DNA of 64,000 nt from NCBI RefSeq assembly GCF_010093125.1, contig NZ_NMZQ01000001.1, positions 62,001 through 126,000 of the forward strand, given 5' to 3'. This document shows positions 1 to 8,570 of this stretch, piece after piece. The stretch comes from Veillonella sp. R32 (GTDB taxonomy: Bacteria; Bacillota; Negativicutes; Veillonellales; Veillonellaceae). The notes under the pieces were generated by a model, which was not told where the DNA came from, did no database searches, and saw only the letters and a list, made by a program, of their open reading frames with translations. Position numbers and translations under genes: made by a program. Each line of letters begins with the position of its first letter. Position 1 is the first letter of the stretch.

Positions 1-1
1 G

Positions 2-589
2 GGGTTTATTGCCGGCGTAACGACTAATCCATCCTTAATCGTTAAGGAAAAACGTGATTTGAAAGAAGTGATTAAACAAATTGCGGACTTAGTAGAAGGG
101 CCAGTAAGTGCTGAAGTTATTGCCACAACAGCACCAGAAATGGTAAAAGAAGCTCATGAACTTGTTAAACTTGGCGATAATGTAGTGATTAAAGTACCTA
201 TGACTGAAGAAGGGTTAAAAGCAGTATCCATTCTTCACAAAGAAGGCATCAAAACAAATGTGACTTTAATCTTTTCCGTGAACCAAGCTCTATTAGCCGC
301 TCGCGCTGGGGCAACCTTTGTTAGTCCTTTTGTAGGCCGCATTGATGATATGAGCATGGATGGTATTACTTTGATTGAAGATATTGCAGAAGTATTCATG
401 GTTCATGATATTAAAGCAGAAATTATTGCCGCTAGTGTACGTACACCAATGCATATGACACAATGTGCTAAAGCCGGTGCTCATATTGCCACGGTGCCAT
501 ACAAGGTGTTAACTGCCTCTATGAAACATCCGTTAACGGATGCAGGCCTTGCTAGATTCTTAGCCGATTGGGAAGCAGCCAACAAATAA
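2..589 (+). CDS. fsa: fructose-6-phosphate aldolase / transaldolase-like protein (5' truncated by window edge)
   Basis: This is a small transaldolase-family enzyme (MipB/TalC/FSA type), a cytoplasmic Schiff-base aldolase acting on fructose 6-phosphate or in the transaldolase reaction of the pentose phosphate pathway. The reading frame is already open at base 2, where it reads [13 protein letters not shown], the typical beginning of this family about 15-20 residues after the start, so only the extreme N-terminus is missing. The probable Schiff-base lysine lies in [10 protein letters not shown], and [18 protein letters not shown] is the family's TLIFS..QA motif. A stop occurs at 587-589, giving 195 visible residues against about 215 for the family. 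glpX follows 58 bp downstream, so the pair probably forms a sugar-phosphate operon. Whether it is a true F6P aldolase or a transaldolase cannot be settled from sequence. Confidence 0.9.
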   Translation, partial: GFIAGVTTNPSLIVKEKRDLKEVIKQIADLVEGPVSAEVIATTAPEMVKEAHELVKLGDNVVIKVPMTEEGLKAVSILHKEGIKTNVTLIFSVNQALLAARAGATFVSPFVGRIDDMSMDGITLIEDIAEVFMVHDIKAEIIAASVRTPMHMTQCAKAGAHIATVPYKVLTASMKHPLTDAGLARFLADWEAANK

Positions 590-647
590 ATGGGAACAGG
601 TAAAGCCCTGCCTATTTAAAGAGGGCATTTTAAGGAGGTAACGAACT

Positions 648-1613
648 GTGGATAGAACATTAGCTTTGGAATTTGTACGTGTAACAGAAGCAGCAGCGCT
701 TCGTAGTGGTCGTTTATTAGGGCGTGGTGAAAAAGATGGCGCCGACCAATTGGCTGTAGATGCTATGCGTCAGACCTTTGATACCGTACCTATTTCCGGT
801 ACCGTAGTTATCGGGGAAGGGGAAATCGATGAAGCCCCTATGCTATATATTGGCGAAGAAGTAGGTGCTGGTGGTGAAGCGGTAGATATTGCGGTGGATC
901 CAATTGAAGGAACTAATTTGATTGCTAAAGGTCAAAATGGTGCTATTGCTGTATTGGCGATTGCCCCTAAAGGTGGTTTACTTCATGCACCAGATATGTA
1001 CATGCAGAAATTGTGTGTAGGTCCACGTGCTAAAGGTGTTATCGACTTAAATGCTAGTGTTACTGAAAACTTGCGCCGTGTAGCGGAAAAGATGGAACGT
1101 GGTATTGATGATTTAACCGTTGTTATGCTTGACCGCCCTCGTCATGAAGCTATTATGCATGAATGCCGTGAAGCAGGTGCTCGTATTCGTTTGATTACCG
1201 ATGGGGACGTAAATCCAGCTATGGAATGTGGTCTTGAAGGTTCTGGTATTCACATGGTTATCGGTACTGGTGGTGCACCAGAAGGTGTATTAGCAGCGGC
1301 CGCTTTGAAATGTACTGGTGGTGACATGCAAGCTCGCTTGTTACCAGAAAATGATGAAGAAATTCGTCGTTGCCATGCTATGGGCATTACTGATTTAAAT
1401 AAAGTATTGACCATTGATGATTTAGTACATGGGGAAGATGTTATTTTCTCTGCTACAGCAATTACTGAAGGCAATATTTTATCAGGCATTAAATACTTTG
1501 CTGGTGGTGCTCGTACCGAATCCGTCGTAATGCGTTATAAAACAGGGACAGTTCGTTTTGTAGACACTATCCATCGTTTAGATCGTAAATTAAAATCTAT
1601 GAAAGCTCGTTAA
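648..1613 (+). CDS. glpX: fructose-1,6-bisphosphatase class II (GlpX)
   Basis: Hydrolyses fructose 1,6-bisphosphate to fructose 6-phosphate in gluconeogenesis, and may also act on sedoheptulose bisphosphate as some GlpX enzymes do. The 321-residue length is normal. It carries the metal and substrate motifs of the GlpX family: VVIGEGEIDEAPMLYIGEE near residues 60-80, the DPIEGTN motif near residue 95, and GTGGAPEGVLAAAALKC near residue 210. The start is GTG at 648, preceded by AAGGAGGT at about 632-639. It lies directly behind the aldolase gene and before a strong terminator, so the two appear to be one transcript end. A gluconeogenic bisphosphatase fits a lactate-using Negativicute, but that lifestyle is inference. 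Confidence 0.95.
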   Translation: MDRTLALEFVRVTEAAALRSGRLLGRGEKDGADQLAVDAMRQTFDTVPISGTVVIGEGEIDEAPMLYIGEEVGAGGEAVDIAVDPIEGTNLIAKGQNGAIAVLAIAPKGGLLHAPDMYMQKLCVGPRAKGVIDLNASVTENLRRVAEKMERGIDDLTVVMLDRPRHEAIMHECREAGARIRLITDGDVNPAMECGLEGSGIHMVIGTGGAPEGVLAAAALKCTGGDMQARLLPENDEEIRRCHAMGITDLNKVLTIDDLVHGEDVIFSATAITEGNILSGIKYFAGGARTESVVMRYKTGTVRFVDTIHRLDRKLKSMKAR

Positions 1614-1637
1614 TCGTTCATTCATAAGCGCTTAGGA

Positions 1638-1668
1638 GAGGGGCCTTCGTAAGAAGGTTCCTCTTTTT
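1638..1668 (+). terminator. intrinsic terminator after glpX
   Basis: GAGGGGCCTTC (1638-1648) pairs with GAAGGTTCCTC (1653-1663) over 11 bp, two pairs being G-U, around a GTAA loop, and a run of five T follows directly. Confidence 0.85.
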
Positions 1669-1683
1669 ACGTCTATAGGGTAC

Positions 1684-1712
1684 TTGCTGAACAGGCTGTT
1701 TTAAAGTATACT
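1684..1712 (+). promoter_or_regulatory. sigma-70-type promoter for murA
   Basis: TTGCTG at 1684-1689 and TATACT at 1707-1712 are separated by 17 bp. The pair sits between the glpX terminator and the murA ribosome binding site and is the best promoter candidate in that gap. Confidence 0.6.
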
Positions 1713-1783
1713 ATAAGGTAGAATTTATGGATAAAACTATCTTGACTATAGATGAATAGATTGCATTATGGGAGGAAGTATTG

Positions 1784-3046
1784 TTGGAAAAGCTCATCAT
1801 TAACGGTGGTAAACCGTTGAATGGTCGCGTACGTGTAAGTAGCGCTAAAAATGCGGTGTTGCCGATTATTGCGGCCACCATGTTAGCATCGACACCAAGT
1901 CGATTAGTAGAAGTTCCTCATTTAGAGGATGTACATACAATTTGCGAGGTAATTGCCTCTTTAGGAGTTAAAGTTACCAGAGATGAAGCTAAGGAAGAAA
2001 TTATTTTTGATGCCGCTAACATTACGGCTACAGAAGCTCCCTATGAATTAGTACGCCGTATGCGGGCGTCCTTTTTAGTGATGGGGCCTTTATTGGCACG
2101 CCGTGGGGAAGCACGTATTTCCTTACCAGGAGGATGTGCGATTGGCAGTCGTCCTATCGATTTGCATTTAAAAGCTTTTGAAGCTTTAGGGGCCACCATT
2201 GAAATGGGTGATGGTTATGTATTAGCTACGGCACCTGAAGGGCTAAAAGGCAATCAGATTTATTTAGACTTCCCAAGCGTAGGGGCTACTGAAAATGTCA
2301 TTATGGCAGCGTCTATGGCAGAGGGGAAAACCATTATTGAAAATGCCGCAGAAGAGCCTGAAATTGTTGATTTAGTAACATACTTAAATAGTATGGGTGC
2401 TGATATTCGTGGGGCCGGTACGAATGTGATTCGTATTCAAGGTGTAAAAGAATTAAAAGGAGCTACTCATACAGTAATTCCTGATCGCATTGAAGCAGGT
2501 ACCTATTTAATTGCAGCGGCTATGGCTGGTGGCGATGTATATGTAGAAAATGCTTTGTCGGAGCATTTAAAACCAGTAGTGGCAAAGCTTAAAGAAGCAG
2601 GCGTACGGGTAGAAGAAGATGTGGATGGCATTCGCGTAGTGTCTGATGGCCATGTGAAAGCCGTAGATATTAAAACCTTACCATATCCAGGCTTCCCAAC
2701 GGATATGCAAGCTCAATTTATGGCCTTTACGACTATTGCTGAAGGGACGAGTACTGTTATGGAAACGGTGTTTGAAAATCGTTTCATGCATGTGGATGAA
2801 TTGAAAAAAATGGGCGCTCAAATCCGCATTGAAGAACGACGCGCTATTGTAGATGGTGTACCTAAATTAAAGGGCACTGAAGTGCGTGCTACGGATTTGC
2901 GTGCTGGAGCAGCTTTAGTGTGTGCTGGTTTAGCAGCTGAAGGGGTTACCAAAGTAACACAATTATCTCATATTGACCGTGGCTATGATAACTTAGTAGG
3001 CAAATTAAAAGGGCTAGGTGCTGACATTGTTCGGGTGGACGAGTAA
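1784..3046 (+). CDS. murA: UDP-N-acetylglucosamine 1-carboxyvinyltransferase (MurA)
   Basis: Catalyses the first committed step of peptidoglycan synthesis, transferring enolpyruvate from PEP to UDP-GlcNAc in the cytoplasm. The EPSP-synthase-like fold is visible from [13 protein letters not shown] at the N-terminus, the [10 protein letters not shown] substrate motif near residue 22, and the active-site loop [15 protein letters not shown] near residue 115, in which the catalytic Cys (target of fosfomycin in this family) is present. I chose the TTG at 1784 because it gives MEKLIINGG, the usual family start, and sits 8 nt after GGAGG at 1771-1775; the TTG at 1781 adds one residue and is only 5 nt from the site. 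The 3' end overlaps the start of the mreB-like gene, so the two are probably translationally coupled. Confidence 0.95.
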   Translation: MEKLIINGGKPLNGRVRVSSAKNAVLPIIAATMLASTPSRLVEVPHLEDVHTICEVIASLGVKVTRDEAKEEIIFDAANITATEAPYELVRRMRASFLVMGPLLARRGEARISLPGGCAIGSRPIDLHLKAFEALGATIEMGDGYVLATAPEGLKGNQIYLDFPSVGATENVIMAASMAEGKTIIENAAEEPEIVDLVTYLNSMGADIRGAGTNVIRIQGVKELKGATHTVIPDRIEAGTYLIAAAMAGGDVYVENALSEHLKPVVAKLKEAGVRVEEDVDGIRVVSDGHVKAVDIKTLPYPGFPTDMQAQFMAFTTIAEGTSTVMETVFENRFMHVDELKKMGAQIRIEERRAIVDGVPKLKGTEVRATDLRAGAALVCAGLAAEGVTKVTQLSHIDRGYDNLVGKLKGLGADIVRVDE

Positions 3047-4196
3047 GAAAAAAGTAAGTCGTGCCGATGTCTTGCAGAAACGGGAGGAACGACGTAAGCG
3101 AAGCACGCAACCTATTGCCACAACGACACCTAAGAATCAAAGCCGTAAAGAGCGCACCACTGTGTCACCATTTGAACGGTTAGCCTTGTGGTGGGCCTAT
3201 GACATTGGCATTGATTTGGGCACTACGAATGTATTAATTTACATCAAGGGCAAAGGGGTAGTTCTTGACGAGCCCGCTTATGTGGCCTGGAATATTCATA
3301 CCCATGAGGTGGTAGCCGTAGGCGAAGATGCGCGCATTATGTTAGGGCGTACACCGGCCGATATTGAAGTGATTCGACCGCTTCAAGATGGGGTTATTAA
3401 TAATTATGATATGACGGAATTTATGCTTCGTTATTATATTAAGAGTGTATTGCCAGCGTCTTCATTTTTTAAGCCACGTATTGTTATTTGTGTGCCTTCT
3501 GGCATTACGCCCGTAGAAAAGAGGGCCGTTATTGAAGCGGTCTTACAAACAGGGGCTCGTAAAACAGTATTGATTGAAGAACCATTGGCGGCTGCTTTAG
3601 GGACGGGCCTAGATAAAGCGTCTTCAGCTGGTGCTATTGTGGTGGATGTAGGTGGCGGTACTACGGATGTAGCTGTGCTTTGTACGACTGGCGTAGTGGT
3701 TAGTAAATCACTTCGTATGGGTGGCGATAAGTTTGATGAGGCTATTATTGATTATATCAAGCGACGCCGTAAACTATTGATTGGTCGTCGTACTGCAGAA
3801 GAAGTAAAAATCGCTATTGGTACGGTCGATCGGAAAGCGCCTATTGAGGAAATTACCGTTCGAGGCCGTGACATAGTTAGTGGTTTACCGCAGGCTATTA
3901 CGGTTACCTCTAAGGAAGTGCAAAAAGCGTTAGAGCGCCCAGTCAATACAATATTAGAAGGGATTAAGGACATTTTAGAAAAAACGCCTCCTGAATTAGT
4001 AGCTGAGATTTGTGATCACGGCATTATTTTAACGGGTGGCGGAGCTCTTATTAGTGGCTTTGATCGCCTCATTACCCGTGCTATTGGTGTGGCGGCCTAC
4101 TTAGTAGACAATCCACGCTACTCGGTAATTGTAGGTACTGGGAGAGCGTTACGAGAGATGGACCGTTTTCAAGATAGTTTAGAAGAATTACAGTAA
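3027..4196 (+). CDS. mreB: MreB/Mbl-family actin-like cell-shape protein with N-terminal extension
   Basis: Actin-like ATPase that polymerises under the inner membrane and organises wall synthesis. The ATPase motifs are intact: [16 protein letters not shown] (phosphate-1), [15 protein letters not shown] (phosphate-2) and [13 protein letters not shown] (adenosine). Before the actin core there are about 60 extra residues, very basic ([11 protein letters not shown] and SRKERTT) and ending in a tryptophan-rich stretch, LALWWAYD; typical MreB has only about 10 residues there. The start is uncertain: TTG at 3027 gives MFGWTSKKK and follows AGGTG at 3016-3020, while GTG at 3018 adds three residues. 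Both overlap the murA end. The extension may be an extra membrane anchor, which is inference. It ends at a terminator at 4235. Confidence 0.88.
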   Translation: MFGWTSKKKVSRADVLQKREERRKRSTQPIATTTPKNQSRKERTTVSPFERLALWWAYDIGIDLGTTNVLIYIKGKGVVLDEPAYVAWNIHTHEVVAVGEDARIMLGRTPADIEVIRPLQDGVINNYDMTEFMLRYYIKSVLPASSFFKPRIVICVPSGITPVEKRAVIEAVLQTGARKTVLIEEPLAAALGTGLDKASSAGAIVVDVGGGTTDVAVLCTTGVVVSKSLRMGGDKFDEAIIDYIKRRRKLLIGRRTAEEVKIAIGTVDRKAPIEEITVRGRDIVSGLPQAITVTSKEVQKALERPVNTILEGIKDILEKTPPELVAEICDHGIILTGGGALISGFDRLITRAIGVAAYLVDNPRYSVIVGTGRALREMDRFQDSLEELQ

Positions 4197-4234
4197 GCAT
4201 TATTATAATTAAGCATCGTTATAACTAAGCAATT

Positions 4235-4261
4235 GTGAGCTCCTTAGGGGCTCACTTTTTT
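4235..4261 (+). terminator. intrinsic terminator after mreB-like gene
   Basis: GTGAGCTCC (4235-4243) pairs with GGGGCTCAC (4247-4255), one pair being T-G, with a TTA loop and six T immediately after. Confidence 0.85.
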
Positions 4262-4291
4262 GTGGCCGTTCATCTTTTCAACGGGGATATA

Positions 4292-4300
4292 TGATATAAT
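4292..4300 (+). promoter_or_regulatory. extended -10 promoter upstream of the glycosidase-like gene
   Basis: TGATATAAT at 4292-4300 is an extended -10 element; no convincing -35 hexamer is seen at the right distance. It lies between the terminator and the AGGAGG site of the next gene. Confidence 0.45.
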
Positions 4301-4355
4301 AAATAAAACAAGCTAATCATAAACGTAGTATAAGTACATTGATTTAGGAGGGACT

Positions 4356-5750
4356 ATGAACGCATATAAACAGACGTTTACCTTGGCTCTATTGGCCAGT
4401 ATACTGGGTGCTAGTGTTGCATCACCTAGTATGGCCGCTGACTTGACCGCTGTGCGCGCGACCAATGAAATGGGTCATACTCGCGTAGTATTAGATATGC
4501 AAGGTCTTCCTGATGGATGGAGTTCTATTTATAATGAAAAGGCCCAACAGTTAAAAGTACATTTGCCAGCTACGACCAATAAAACGACGGGGCCTGTGCA
4601 ATATAATAATCGCACTAGTGGTGTCCTCAAAGGGGTTGGCTTAGTGGCGACTGATGAAGGCTTAGATATGAGCTTAGCGGTAAATCAAGATGTGCGCTAT
4701 CATATATTTACCTTAGCGCAGCCAGATCGAGTGGTCCTTGATTTATTTAATAATTATGAACAACGGACAACTAAGTTGTTAAAACCAGGGGTAACCCATA
4801 CGCAGTGGGATACAAGTACCGATACAGGGCGCGTGAAAGTAGATGTACTGGAAATTGCCCCTACGGAGTCAGTGAACTTAGTAGCTAATTTGCCAGAAGC
4901 TAATACGTTGCAAAATATGGGACCTACAGGTAGTATAGTAGTCGGTCTTTTACCAGCTGGTGAAAACATGGGCACTGACCTTAGTAAGATGACTAAAGGG
5001 ACGGTTAAAACAAGTAGTGGCAAGGAAATTCCTATAGTGACAGAGGCTGGGATTGCTCCAGAGGCAACCATACGTTATATACCTAATCAAGGGTATACGT
5101 TTAGTTTACAAGCTAAACAATTACAACTTACAGAAGGGGCCAGTACATATACTATTTCCGGTGTAAATCGACCTCGTGGTGCTAATGAACTGATTGCCTA
5201 TACCAATCGGTATGGTACGGCTACGGGGACGAATGTATATGGGCAAGAAGTAACGATTCGTGATAATGTAGTAGTTGCTAAAAATCAGGCCAATTCAGAG
5301 ATACCCGTAGGGGATATTGTATTATCCGCCCATGGAACCATGATTCCAGTGTTACAAAATCTAGCGGTAGGTGATACGGTGGATTTAGAAATTGTGCAGC
5401 CCGTGGCGACTATTAGTAAAGCAGGGACGTCTTTATATGAAACGAATCAAATTGTATTGCGTGATTCCGTAGTCACTCGTTTTGAAGAGGGCCGTTATCG
5501 AGGCCGTACCTTATTAGGGGTAAAAGCTGATGGTACCTTGGTGGTGCTTATGGCTACAGGGAATTATCGTGCATATACGGGCATAACCGGGGCGCAAGGC
5601 GGTGCTATGTTAAAACAATTTGGTGCCATTAACGGTATTGATGTAGGGCTTAATCGGGATAATGATATATTTGCTAATGACAGTTATTTACACCGTGATA
5701 TGACTTCTAGTGGTCCTGCTTATTATGAACGGGCTATAATCTTTCCCTAA
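4356..5750 (+). CDS. exported protein with AMIN-like domain and divergent phosphodiester-glycosidase (NAGPA-like) region
   Basis: Secreted protein, 464 residues, with a signal peptide ending near SMAADL. Residues 28-130 resemble an AMIN-type envelope-binding domain (strands such as HTRVVLDMQG and PDRVVLDLFNNY). The C-terminal half resembles the phosphodiester glycosidase family (NAGPA/DUF2233/EpsL): GDIVLSAHGTMIPVLQNLAVGDTVDLEI and RTLLGVKADGTLVVLMATG match its usual order. The hallmark LDGGGS segment expected near the end is not seen; the protein reads INGIDVGLNRDND instead, so catalysis is doubtful. It begins at ATG 4356 behind AGGAGGG. It is the first of three exported-protein genes that precede the Mla block, and may have an envelope role linked to them. 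The family call is moderate; a function is not established. Confidence 0.7.
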   Translation: MNAYKQTFTLALLASILGASVASPSMAADLTAVRATNEMGHTRVVLDMQGLPDGWSSIYNEKAQQLKVHLPATTNKTTGPVQYNNRTSGVLKGVGLVATDEGLDMSLAVNQDVRYHIFTLAQPDRVVLDLFNNYEQRTTKLLKPGVTHTQWDTSTDTGRVKVDVLEIAPTESVNLVANLPEANTLQNMGPTGSIVVGLLPAGENMGTDLSKMTKGTVKTSSGKEIPIVTEAGIAPEATIRYIPNQGYTFSLQAKQLQLTEGASTYTISGVNRPRGANELIAYTNRYGTATGTNVYGQEVTIRDNVVVAKNQANSEIPVGDIVLSAHGTMIPVLQNLAVGDTVDLEIVQPVATISKAGTSLYETNQIVLRDSVVTRFEEGRYRGRTLLGVKADGTLVVLMATGNYRAYTGITGAQGGAMLKQFGAINGIDVGLNRDNDIFANDSYLHRDMTSSGPAYYERAIIFP

Positions 5751-5766
5751 TTAATTTGCTATTTCG

Positions 5767-5775
5767 TGTTATAAT
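5767..5775 (+). promoter_or_regulatory. extended -10 promoter candidate upstream of the lipoyl-like gene
   Basis: TGTTATAAT at 5767-5775 matches the extended -10 consensus and starts about 33 bp upstream of the next start codon; the -35 region is poor. Confidence 0.4.
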
Positions 5776-5807
5776 ATATATAGACGTTAGTCAAAGGAGG
5801 AAATCGT

Positions 5808-6110
5808 ATGAAAAAATATATGAAATTTTTTGTAATGGCTGCTATTGGTTTAAGCGTAGCAACCGGCTTTGTATTCAATGCCTCCGCAGCCAATGTCAAC
5901 CAAGAGTCCGTGTTAACAGGACAAGTAGTGTCGGTAGTGCCAGTAGGTACTACGGTTAAAGAAGGGGACGTCCTCGTTACCGTTCAATCTTTAACAGGGC
6001 CTATGCCAGCTGCTCGTTCTACCGTTAACGGGGTAGTTACCAATGTATCTGTGAAGAATGGCGATCAAGTAACACGTGCTCAGGTTGTAGCCGTGGTTGA
6101 TGGTAAATAG
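5808..6110 (+). CDS. exported biotinyl/lipoyl-like hairpin domain protein
   Basis: A 100-residue protein with a signal peptide (hydrophobic stretch FFVMAAIGLSVATGFVF, cleavage probably after NASA). The remainder resembles half of a biotinyl-lipoyl or HlyD hairpin domain: VVSVVPVGTTVKEGDVLVTV followed by VVTNVSVKNGDQVTRAQVV. The position where biotin carboxyl carriers have the modified AMKM lysine reads PAARSTVNG, so it cannot be biotinylated there. It therefore looks like a structural periplasmic domain, not a cofactor carrier. It starts at ATG 5808 behind AAAGGAGG and lies 18 bp before the S55-like gene, with which it is probably co-transcribed. No precise function can be given. Confidence 0.7.
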   Translation: MKKYMKFFVMAAIGLSVATGFVFNASAANVNQESVLTGQVVSVVPVGTTVKEGDVLVTVQSLTGPMPAARSTVNGVVTNVSVKNGDQVTRAQVVAVVDGK

Positions 6111-6128
6111 TATAGAGAGGAGATATGA

Positions 6129-8243
6129 ATGAAGTTAATTCGTTCATCACGCCGGTATATGAAAGGTGTACTGGCGCTTTTCTTTTATTGTACAGTAGCG
6201 TCTTCAGCGCAGGCTGTTGACTTCTTGCCTGTGTCAGACGTGCGTACGGGAATGGAAGGGCATGTTGATACCGTTGTAACTGGTGACGATATATCCAGTT
6301 TTAATTTAAAAGTATTAGGGGTCATGAAAGACCGCGGTCCTTCAGGGGATTTAATCTTAGCTAAATTTTCAGGACCTATTATGGATCAAACGGGTGGTAT
6401 CGTTCATGGTATGAGTGGTAGTCCTGCTTATATTAATGGCAAGCTCGTGGGGGCGGTAGCCTATGGTTGGGGCTTTGCTGACGGTACCATTGGCATGATT
6501 ACGCCTATAGAAGATATGGTTAAGTTATGGAATATTCCCTATGAGAAGAACTTGGCGAATCCTTGGCGCGATAGCCAGTTGATTCCGTTAGGTACACCAC
6601 TTATGGCCTATGGGTTTGACCCTGATGCGCTAGACTATATGAAAGGTAAATTGCCATCGTATCAATATAGTACTTACGATACGGCGGCCGCTGATGGCGA
6701 TGATGTGCCTAAACCATTGAAAGCTGGTGGTTCGGTGGCAGCCCTATTGGTTGATGGCGATTTGAAATTGGGTGCCATCGGTACTGTTACCTATGTAGAT
6801 CAAGATAAGGTTGTTGCTTTTGGACATCCCTTTTTGAAACGCGGTTCAGTCGGTTACTTTATGCATAATGCCTCCATTTTTACGGTAGTAAAAAGTGTGG
6901 AGTCTGGTTTTAAATTAGGTTCTATGGGGGCCGAAGTAGGGGCTGTTACGGAAGACCGTGGGGCTGGCATTGCGGGAACATCTGGTCATATTATTAGTGG
7001 TATTCCTATGGCGATTACCATTCGCGATTTGGACATGAATCGAACTCGTGAAGCTGGTGTTAAAGTGGTAGAAGCGGATGAATTGACACCTACTTTAGGT
7101 GCGACGGCGGTATATAGTTTCTTAAGTAAAACACTGGATCGCAGTGGCGAAGGGACGTCTACCCTGTCTGTGAAGATTCAACCACGGGACAGTAAAATTC
7201 CAACTTTAGAGCGGACGAATATGTTCTATTCCTCTGAATCCATTGGCGTAAAGAGTGTAGATGAATTTTATAATATTTTAGATGCACTTATGAATAACCG
7301 CTTTATTAATTATGAAATTGCAGGTATTCAAGTAGATGCGGCAGTTACTAAAGATACTAAGACGGCGATGGTTGCGGATGCCACCTTGTCGCCTGCCGTA
7401 GCTTCACCAGGGGATACTATTGTGATTAATGTTAAATTACAACCATTCCGCGGAGAACCGGTGACAAAAGAAATCTTTTTCACCGTGCCTAACGATCAAC
7501 CTTTAGGCGAAGTAACACTAGAAGTACGAGGCGGTGGCGTTATACCATTGCCATACTTATTGGAAAAGCAGAAGTATAATTTAACAGATGAAATTATTCG
7601 TCGGTTGAAGACCTATAAGGATTTCGATGAATTTTACAAAGAGCTTCGTAATACAGATACAAATAATCAGATTGTTGTTGAAATCTTGGAAGATGGCGTG
7701 AGCATGGTAGAAGATAGTGATAGTTCTTCCACTAAGAGCGCTAAAATCGATGGCGTAGAAGATACGCAGATTCCTGGCGCAGTGCCAAAGGCAAAGGGCA
7801 AGGAATCGATTCCAGGTATTGACGATAAAAATGATAAAGAACCATATAAAGCAAAGATTGACACAGAATATGTCATTCGTGGTGATGGTCAATTTGTATT
7901 AAATATTATGTCCCCAGCGGATCGTGATAAAGCGAAAGCAAAATTGGCGAAAGAACATGCCAAGAAATTGAAAGAGGAAGCTAAGCAAGAAGCGGCTAAA
8001 AAAGATGATGCTAAGCAGACGTCGACCAAGCAAGGCGACGTGAAAGCTTCTGACTCTAACAAGGATGAAGTGAAACCGACGGATTCTAACAAAGAGGCAG
8101 TGAAACCGACTGATTCTAACAAAGAGACAGTGAAACCAGCTGATGCTAGTAAGGATGAACAAAAGCCGAGTGACACTCATAAAGGAGAGTCAAAACCGTC
8201 TGATTCAAACGGTGATACTAGTGAGACTTCTAACTTAGAATAA
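6129..8243 (+). CDS. SpoIVB-type (S55) serine peptidase domain protein with charged C-terminal repeats
   Basis: Exported protein of 704 residues with an N-terminal signal (cleavage probably after SSAQA). It contains the S55 signature TGGIVHGMSGSPAYINGK near residues 88-105, with the candidate catalytic Ser, and GTVTYVDQDKVVAFGHPFL near residues 218-236, with the candidate catalytic His. Relative to sporulation SpoIVB the two blocks are in reverse order, as in long S55 proteins of other diderm bacteria that I recall. No PDZ domain is evident. The final ~110 residues are Lys/Asp/Glu-rich and low complexity, with ten-residue repeats encoded at 8028-8210. The start ATG 6129 follows GAGAGGAG. Its place just before the Mla block suggests an envelope proteolysis or scaffold role, which is inference. 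Sporulation need not be implied. Confidence 0.8.
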   Translation: MKLIRSSRRYMKGVLALFFYCTVASSAQAVDFLPVSDVRTGMEGHVDTVVTGDDISSFNLKVLGVMKDRGPSGDLILAKFSGPIMDQTGGIVHGMSGSPAYINGKLVGAVAYGWGFADGTIGMITPIEDMVKLWNIPYEKNLANPWRDSQLIPLGTPLMAYGFDPDALDYMKGKLPSYQYSTYDTAAADGDDVPKPLKAGGSVAALLVDGDLKLGAIGTVTYVDQDKVVAFGHPFLKRGSVGYFMHNASIFTVVKSVESGFKLGSMGAEVGAVTEDRGAGIAGTSGHIISGIPMAITIRDLDMNRTREAGVKVVEADELTPTLGATAVYSFLSKTLDRSGEGTSTLSVKIQPRDSKIPTLERTNMFYSSESIGVKSVDEFYNILDALMNNRFINYEIAGIQVDAAVTKDTKTAMVADATLSPAVASPGDTIVINVKLQPFRGEPVTKEIFFTVPNDQPLGEVTLEVRGGGVIPLPYLLEKQKYNLTDEIIRRLKTYKDFDEFYKELRNTDTNNQIVVEILEDGVSMVEDSDSSSTKSAKIDGVEDTQIPGAVPKAKGKESIPGIDDKNDKEPYKAKIDTEYVIRGDGQFVLNIMSPADRDKAKAKLAKEHAKKLKEEAKQEAAKKDDAKQTSTKQGDVKASDSNKDEVKPTDSNKEAVKPTDSNKETVKPADASKDEQKPSDTHKGESKPSDSNGDTSETSNLE
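8028..8210 (+). repeat. in-frame tandem repeat, about 30 bp per unit, about six units
   Basis: Six degenerate units encode peptides of the type KDEVKPTDSN, KEAVKPTDSN, KETVKPADAS, KDEQKPSDTH and KGESKPSDSN at the end of the S55-like protein. Units are exactly 10 codons except the first (11), so copy-number change would keep the frame. Confidence 0.85.
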
Positions 8244-8255
8244 ACTTTGAATAGA

Positions 8256-8297
8256 AGCTGTATGACTAATTGCACATAATTAGTTGTACAGCTTTTT
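8256..8297 (+). terminator. intrinsic terminator after the S55-like gene
   Basis: A 16-bp stem formed by AGCTGTATGACTAATT (8256-8271) and AATTAGTTGTACAGCT (8278-8293), with two G-U pairs and a GCACAT loop, is followed by five T. The 327-bp gap to mlaE holds this terminator, a promoter and the mlaE leader; no gene was seen in it. Confidence 0.85.
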
Positions 8298-8454
8298 GCG
8301 TATTTTTCTAGGGGGAGTGCGTATTTCCTAAAGGTTTTGCATCATTGTGAAGGGCGTATGAAATAATTATGAAGAGTATGTGACTTAAATTGTAAAGAGA
8401 AGGAAAATTTTTTCAAAATAATCGAAAAAATGGGCAGAAACCTTGCTGGTACTG

Positions 8455-8484
8455 ATGACAATAGCTTTGGTTTTGTGCTAAAAT
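8455..8484 (+). promoter_or_regulatory. promoter for the mlaEFD operon
   Basis: ATGACA (8455-8460) and TAAAAT (8479-8484) are 18 bp apart, and the -10 is extended by TGC. Transcription would start near 8491, about 80 nt before the mlaE start codon. Confidence 0.6.
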
Positions 8485-8570
8485 GAGGGGTAGTAATCAT
8501 GTTCAGTAATTTTATTGCTAACATGTAAATTAGAAGCTGAATAGGCTTGGTTGTAAGAGGAGGAATATCC

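Noticed and set aside
605-626. Short inverted repeat GCCCT/AGGGC between the aldolase gene and glpX
   Set aside because: Only 5 bp and it runs into the glpX ribosome site; too weak to call as a terminator.
5756-5959. A 67-codon plus-strand frame overlapping the lipoyl-like gene
   Set aside because: The overlapping frame at 5808 has a ribosome site, signal peptide and domain; this one has none.
7581-8180. Several antisense open frames under the repeat end of the S55-like gene
   Set aside because: Their composition mirrors the Lys/Asp repeats of the sense strand; shadow frames.
6129-8243. Reading the S55-like gene as proof of sporulation
   Set aside because: S55 proteins occur in non-sporulating diderms and no other sporulation gene is in the window.
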